A stretch of 64,000 nt of DNA from Ruminococcus_G sp964621905 (GTDB lineage: Bacteria > Bacillota > Clostridia > Lachnospirales > Lachnospiraceae): positions 1 to 64,000 of the forward strand of contig CAZUNG010000004.1 in NCBI GenBank assembly GCA_964621905.1. Direction: 5' to 3'. The position numbers and the translations under genes are program-made. This document shows positions 62,241 through 64,000 of the stretch, piece after piece; position 1 is the stretch's first letter; each line of letters opens with the position of its first letter. The notes under the pieces were generated by a model. That model saw nothing but the letters and a program-made list of their open reading frames with translations, searched no databases and had not been told where the DNA came from.

Positions 62241-62300
62241 ATATTTTATCGTATTTGCTGTAATTTGTAAACGTATAATTGTGCAAATACGATAAAATAT
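62241..62300. repeat. 18-bp perfect inverted repeat around a promoter
   Basis: 62241-62258 (ATATTTTATCGTATTTGC) is the exact reverse complement of 62283-62300, with 24 bases between. On the minus strand a promoter TTTACA (62266-62271), 17 bases, TAAAAT (62243-62248) overlaps the promoter-proximal arm. It is likely an operator pair for an unknown regulator. It does not match a Rex or CodY site as I know them. Confidence 0.8.
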
Positions 62301-62356
62301 GGCAGCTGTTCAGGTCAGGCGGACTGCAGAAAGATAACCCGCCCTGACAGCTACCA
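62301..62356 (-). terminator. Hairpin behind the butyryl-CoA transferase-like gene
   Basis: AGCTGTCAGGGCGG pairs with CCGCCTGACCTGAACAGCT with a small bulge, followed by GCCATATTTTAT on the minus strand. Confidence 0.65.
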
Positions 62357-62371
62357 CATATCATACAATTC

Positions 62372-63718
62372 CTAACGTTTATTGCTCGCTTTCCAGATCT
62401 TCATCTTTTCCGCATCCTGAATCAGCTGGTCGCGGAAATCAGGATGAGCAATCGAGATTACGGCCTCACATCTCTGCCATGTGGAAAGTCCTTTTAAGTT
62501 TACCTTTCCGTATTCTGTGACGAGGAAATGCGTATTGGTTCTTGTATCTGTCACGATAGAACCGGGATCCAGGATCGGAAGGATTCTGGACTGGAGCTTT
62601 CCGCTCTTGTCTTTAAATGTTGAAGAGCAGCAGATAAAGCTTTTACCTCCTTTGGACAGGTATGCGCCCAGAACGAAATCCAGCTGGCCACCCGCACCGC
62701 TGATATGCTTGACACCGGCAGATTCCGCATTGACCTGTCCAAACAGATCGATATTGACCGCATTGTTAATGGACATGAAATGATCCAGCGCAGACACCGT
62801 CCGCACATCATTGACGTATCCAACAGATGCGCTGTACATCTCCGGATTGTTGTCAATATAATCGTACAGCTCTCTGCTGCCGGCGGCGAACGCATACACC
62901 TGTTTTCCTGTATGGATATTTTTCTTTCTGCCGTTGATCTTACCGGCCTTTGCCATTTCCACATAAGCATCCACGTACATTTCCGTATGGACACCGAGAT
63001 CCTTCAGATCCGATTCCGCGATCAGCTTGCCCACTGCATTCGGCATACCGCCGATTCCAAGCTGAAGGCATGATCCGTCAGAGATTTCTTCCAGAATATA
63101 CTCTGCAACTTTTTTGTCAACGTCTGTCATCGGTGCCTGACTGCCGCCGAGTTCCGGCACCAGAGGATTTTCACCGTGTACGATCATATCTACATCTGTG
63201 ATATGGACACAGCTTGTCTCATCACCGTAAGCGACAGGCATATTCTCATTTACTTCCACGATCACGATTTTAGCTGTCTCACAGACTGCCTTCAGATGAG
63301 ATGCACTCAGCCCAAAATTAAAAAATCCATGGATATCCATTGGGGCAACCTGTATCATTGCCACATCAGGCTTACAGTCCATATCATAGTAATAACGTGG
63401 AAGTTCAGAATAGCGGATCGGTCCATAGTACGCAAATCCCTGAGCGATCGCTTTTCTTTCTATCCCCGTCATATGCCAGGAATTCCATGAAAAATGCTCT
63501 TTTACATTTTCCACTTTAAAAATTTCCGGAACCTGGAGCAAAATGCCTCCTCTTACTTTGACATCGTAAAGCTCATCTGCCCGTTTCGCCAACGCTGCAT
63601 CGAGTGCAACCGGAGTTGCGGTACTCCACGCATAGTCTACCCAGTCACCGGATTTCACTGCTTTCACAGCTTCCTCTGCCGTCGTTAATTTCATTTCATA
63701 CTGTTTTTGTATGTTCAT
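62372..63718 (-). CDS. Butyryl-CoA:acetate CoA-transferase-like enzyme
   Basis: 448 residues from an ATG with GGAGG six bases upstream. It belongs to the acetyl-CoA hydrolase/transferase family. The segments SGDWVDYAWSTATPVALD, the putative Glu nucleophile in GVHTEMYVDAYVEM, and SGAGGQLDFVLGAYLSKGG are like the But enzymes of Roseburia and relatives as I remember them. It would release butyrate while forming acetyl-CoA. 4-hydroxybutyrate CoA-transferase is the alternative. Confidence 0.88.
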   Translation of the reverse strand: MNIQKQYEMKLTTAEEAVKAVKSGDWVDYAWSTATPVALDAALAKRADELYDVKVRGGILLQVPEIFKVENVKEHFSWNSWHMTGIERKAIAQGFAYYGPIRYSELPRYYYDMDCKPDVAMIQVAPMDIHGFFNFGLSASHLKAVCETAKIVIVEVNENMPVAYGDETSCVHITDVDMIVHGENPLVPELGGSQAPMTDVDKKVAEYILEEISDGSCLQLGIGGMPNAVGKLIAESDLKDLGVHTEMYVDAYVEMAKAGKINGRKKNIHTGKQVYAFAAGSRELYDYIDNNPEMYSASVGYVNDVRTVSALDHFMSINNAVNIDLFGQVNAESAGVKHISGAGGQLDFVLGAYLSKGGKSFICCSSTFKDKSGKLQSRILPILDPGSIVTDTRTNTHFLVTEYGKVNLKGLSTWQRCEAVISIAHPDFRDQLIQDAEKMKIWKASNKR

Positions 63719-63789
63719 TGATAGCCTCCAATCACCTAATACTCATCAACTCGCAAAAAGTGCGGAAATCCCCGCTTTCTTACGTTGCC

Positions 63790-63819
63790 AGTATACCATA
63801 AAATTACTTTTTACCGCAA
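63790..63819 (-). promoter_or_regulatory. Promoter of the butyryl-CoA transferase-like gene
   Basis: Minus strand TTGCGG (63814-63819), 18-base spacer, extended -10 TGGTATACT (TATACT at 63790-63795). Confidence 0.6.
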
Positions 63820-63849
63820 CCCGGTTTTTCAGGGCAGATGGCATAAAAA

Positions 63850-63886
63850 CAGGCGAAAAAGCAGTTGCTCTCTGCTCTTCGCCGTT
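63850..63886 (-). terminator. Terminator behind the partial gene at the right edge
   Basis: GGCGAAGAGCAG and CTGCTTTTTCGCC arms, then TGTTTTTATG on the minus strand. Confidence 0.8.
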
Positions 63887-63887
63887 T

Positions 63888-64000
63888 TTATATCAGTATG
63901 TCCGCCAGTTCTCTGCTGAAAACTTCGGCACGGTCCCCATACATATGACCTTCATAATCCGCAAAGTCATCCAGTGTCCACGCCTCATTTGTCATACCGG
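63888..64000 (-). CDS. C-terminal end of an unidentified protein
   Basis: Minus-strand frame open to the window edge and ending in TAA at 63888. The last residues read MTNEAWTLDDFADYEGHMYG and end ELADILI. Too short to assign. The terminator right behind it supports a real gene end. Confidence 0.55.
   Translation of the reverse strand, partial: GMTNEAWTLDDFADYEGHMYGDRAEVFSRELADILI

Noticed and set aside
60586..62241. 551-codon plus-strand frame
   Set aside because: It is antisense to the acyl-CoA transferase and reads as a Cys/His/Arg-rich string with no domain; the minus-strand gene has all family motifs.
62259..62282. Catabolite (cre) site between the inverted repeat arms
   Set aside because: TGTAAACGTATAAT differs from the cre consensus at three conserved positions.
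1..64000. CRISPR arrays, tRNA or rRNA genes
   Set aside because: No regularly spaced repeats or recognisable tRNA/rRNA structures were seen on reading.

Overview
The window looks like chromosome from a spore-forming, fermentative member of the Clostridia, most likely Lachnospiraceae. Evidence: the spo0A-spoIVB-recN-argR-nadK-tlyA-dxs-ispA-xseBA-nusB cluster, a complete spoIIIA operon, a cotJ spore-coat operon, pyruvate formate-lyase, and two CoA-transferases, one of the butyryl-CoA:acetate type. Nearly all genes lie on the minus strand. No rRNA, tRNA or CRISPR array was seen.

Layout. 1-3.2 kb: two secreted proteins, one with a cohesin-like domain and one with a transcobalamin-like domain plus dockerin, each behind its own cobalamin riboswitch with a terminator. 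3.4-4.3 kb: a lone RelA/SpoT-fold synthetase. 4.8-23.6 kb: rny, recX, recA (with LexA box), glgA, spo0A, spoIVB, recN, argR, nadK, tlyA, dxs, ispA, xseB, xseA, nusB, an Asp23 protein, prfC and a DJ-1-like protein. 24-29.1 kb: spoIIIAA-AH. 29.1-37.3 kb: phosphopantetheinyl transferase, UvrD-type helicase, gltX, acpP, a FtsW/RodA protein, a membrane GDPD and a metallo-beta-lactamase-fold hydrolase.

The main discovery is at 37.4-58.9 kb. The operon cotJA-cotJB-cotJC-(Cu/Zn SOD) has a SigE-like promoter, but cotJC, a manganese-catalase-fold coat protein, is broken into three exon-like pieces (38051-38151, 43211-43307, 57962-58407) by two separate DNA elements. Element 1 (5,070 bp) is bounded by an 11-bp direct repeat and carries ZTP-riboswitch-controlled pflB-pflA, a large serine recombinase and a small ORF. 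Element 2 (14,660 bp) is bounded by a 6-bp direct repeat and carries a purine permease, a DUF3810 protein, a MraY-like transferase, a second large serine recombinase with a small ORF behind a SigE-like promoter, a hybrid ABC transport locus and a two-component system. Precise recombination at both repeats would rebuild an uninterrupted 208-codon cotJC with all five expected metal ligands and reconnect the SOD gene to the operon. This is the architecture of developmentally excised intervening elements such as skin in sigK, here doubled in one gene and carrying central-metabolism cargo. Excision during sporulation is inferred, not shown.

59-64 kb: an L,D-transpeptidase, a fused-subunit acyl-CoA transferase behind a promoter framed by an 18-bp perfect inverted repeat, a butyryl-CoA:acetate CoA-transferase-like gene, and the tail of an unidentified gene.
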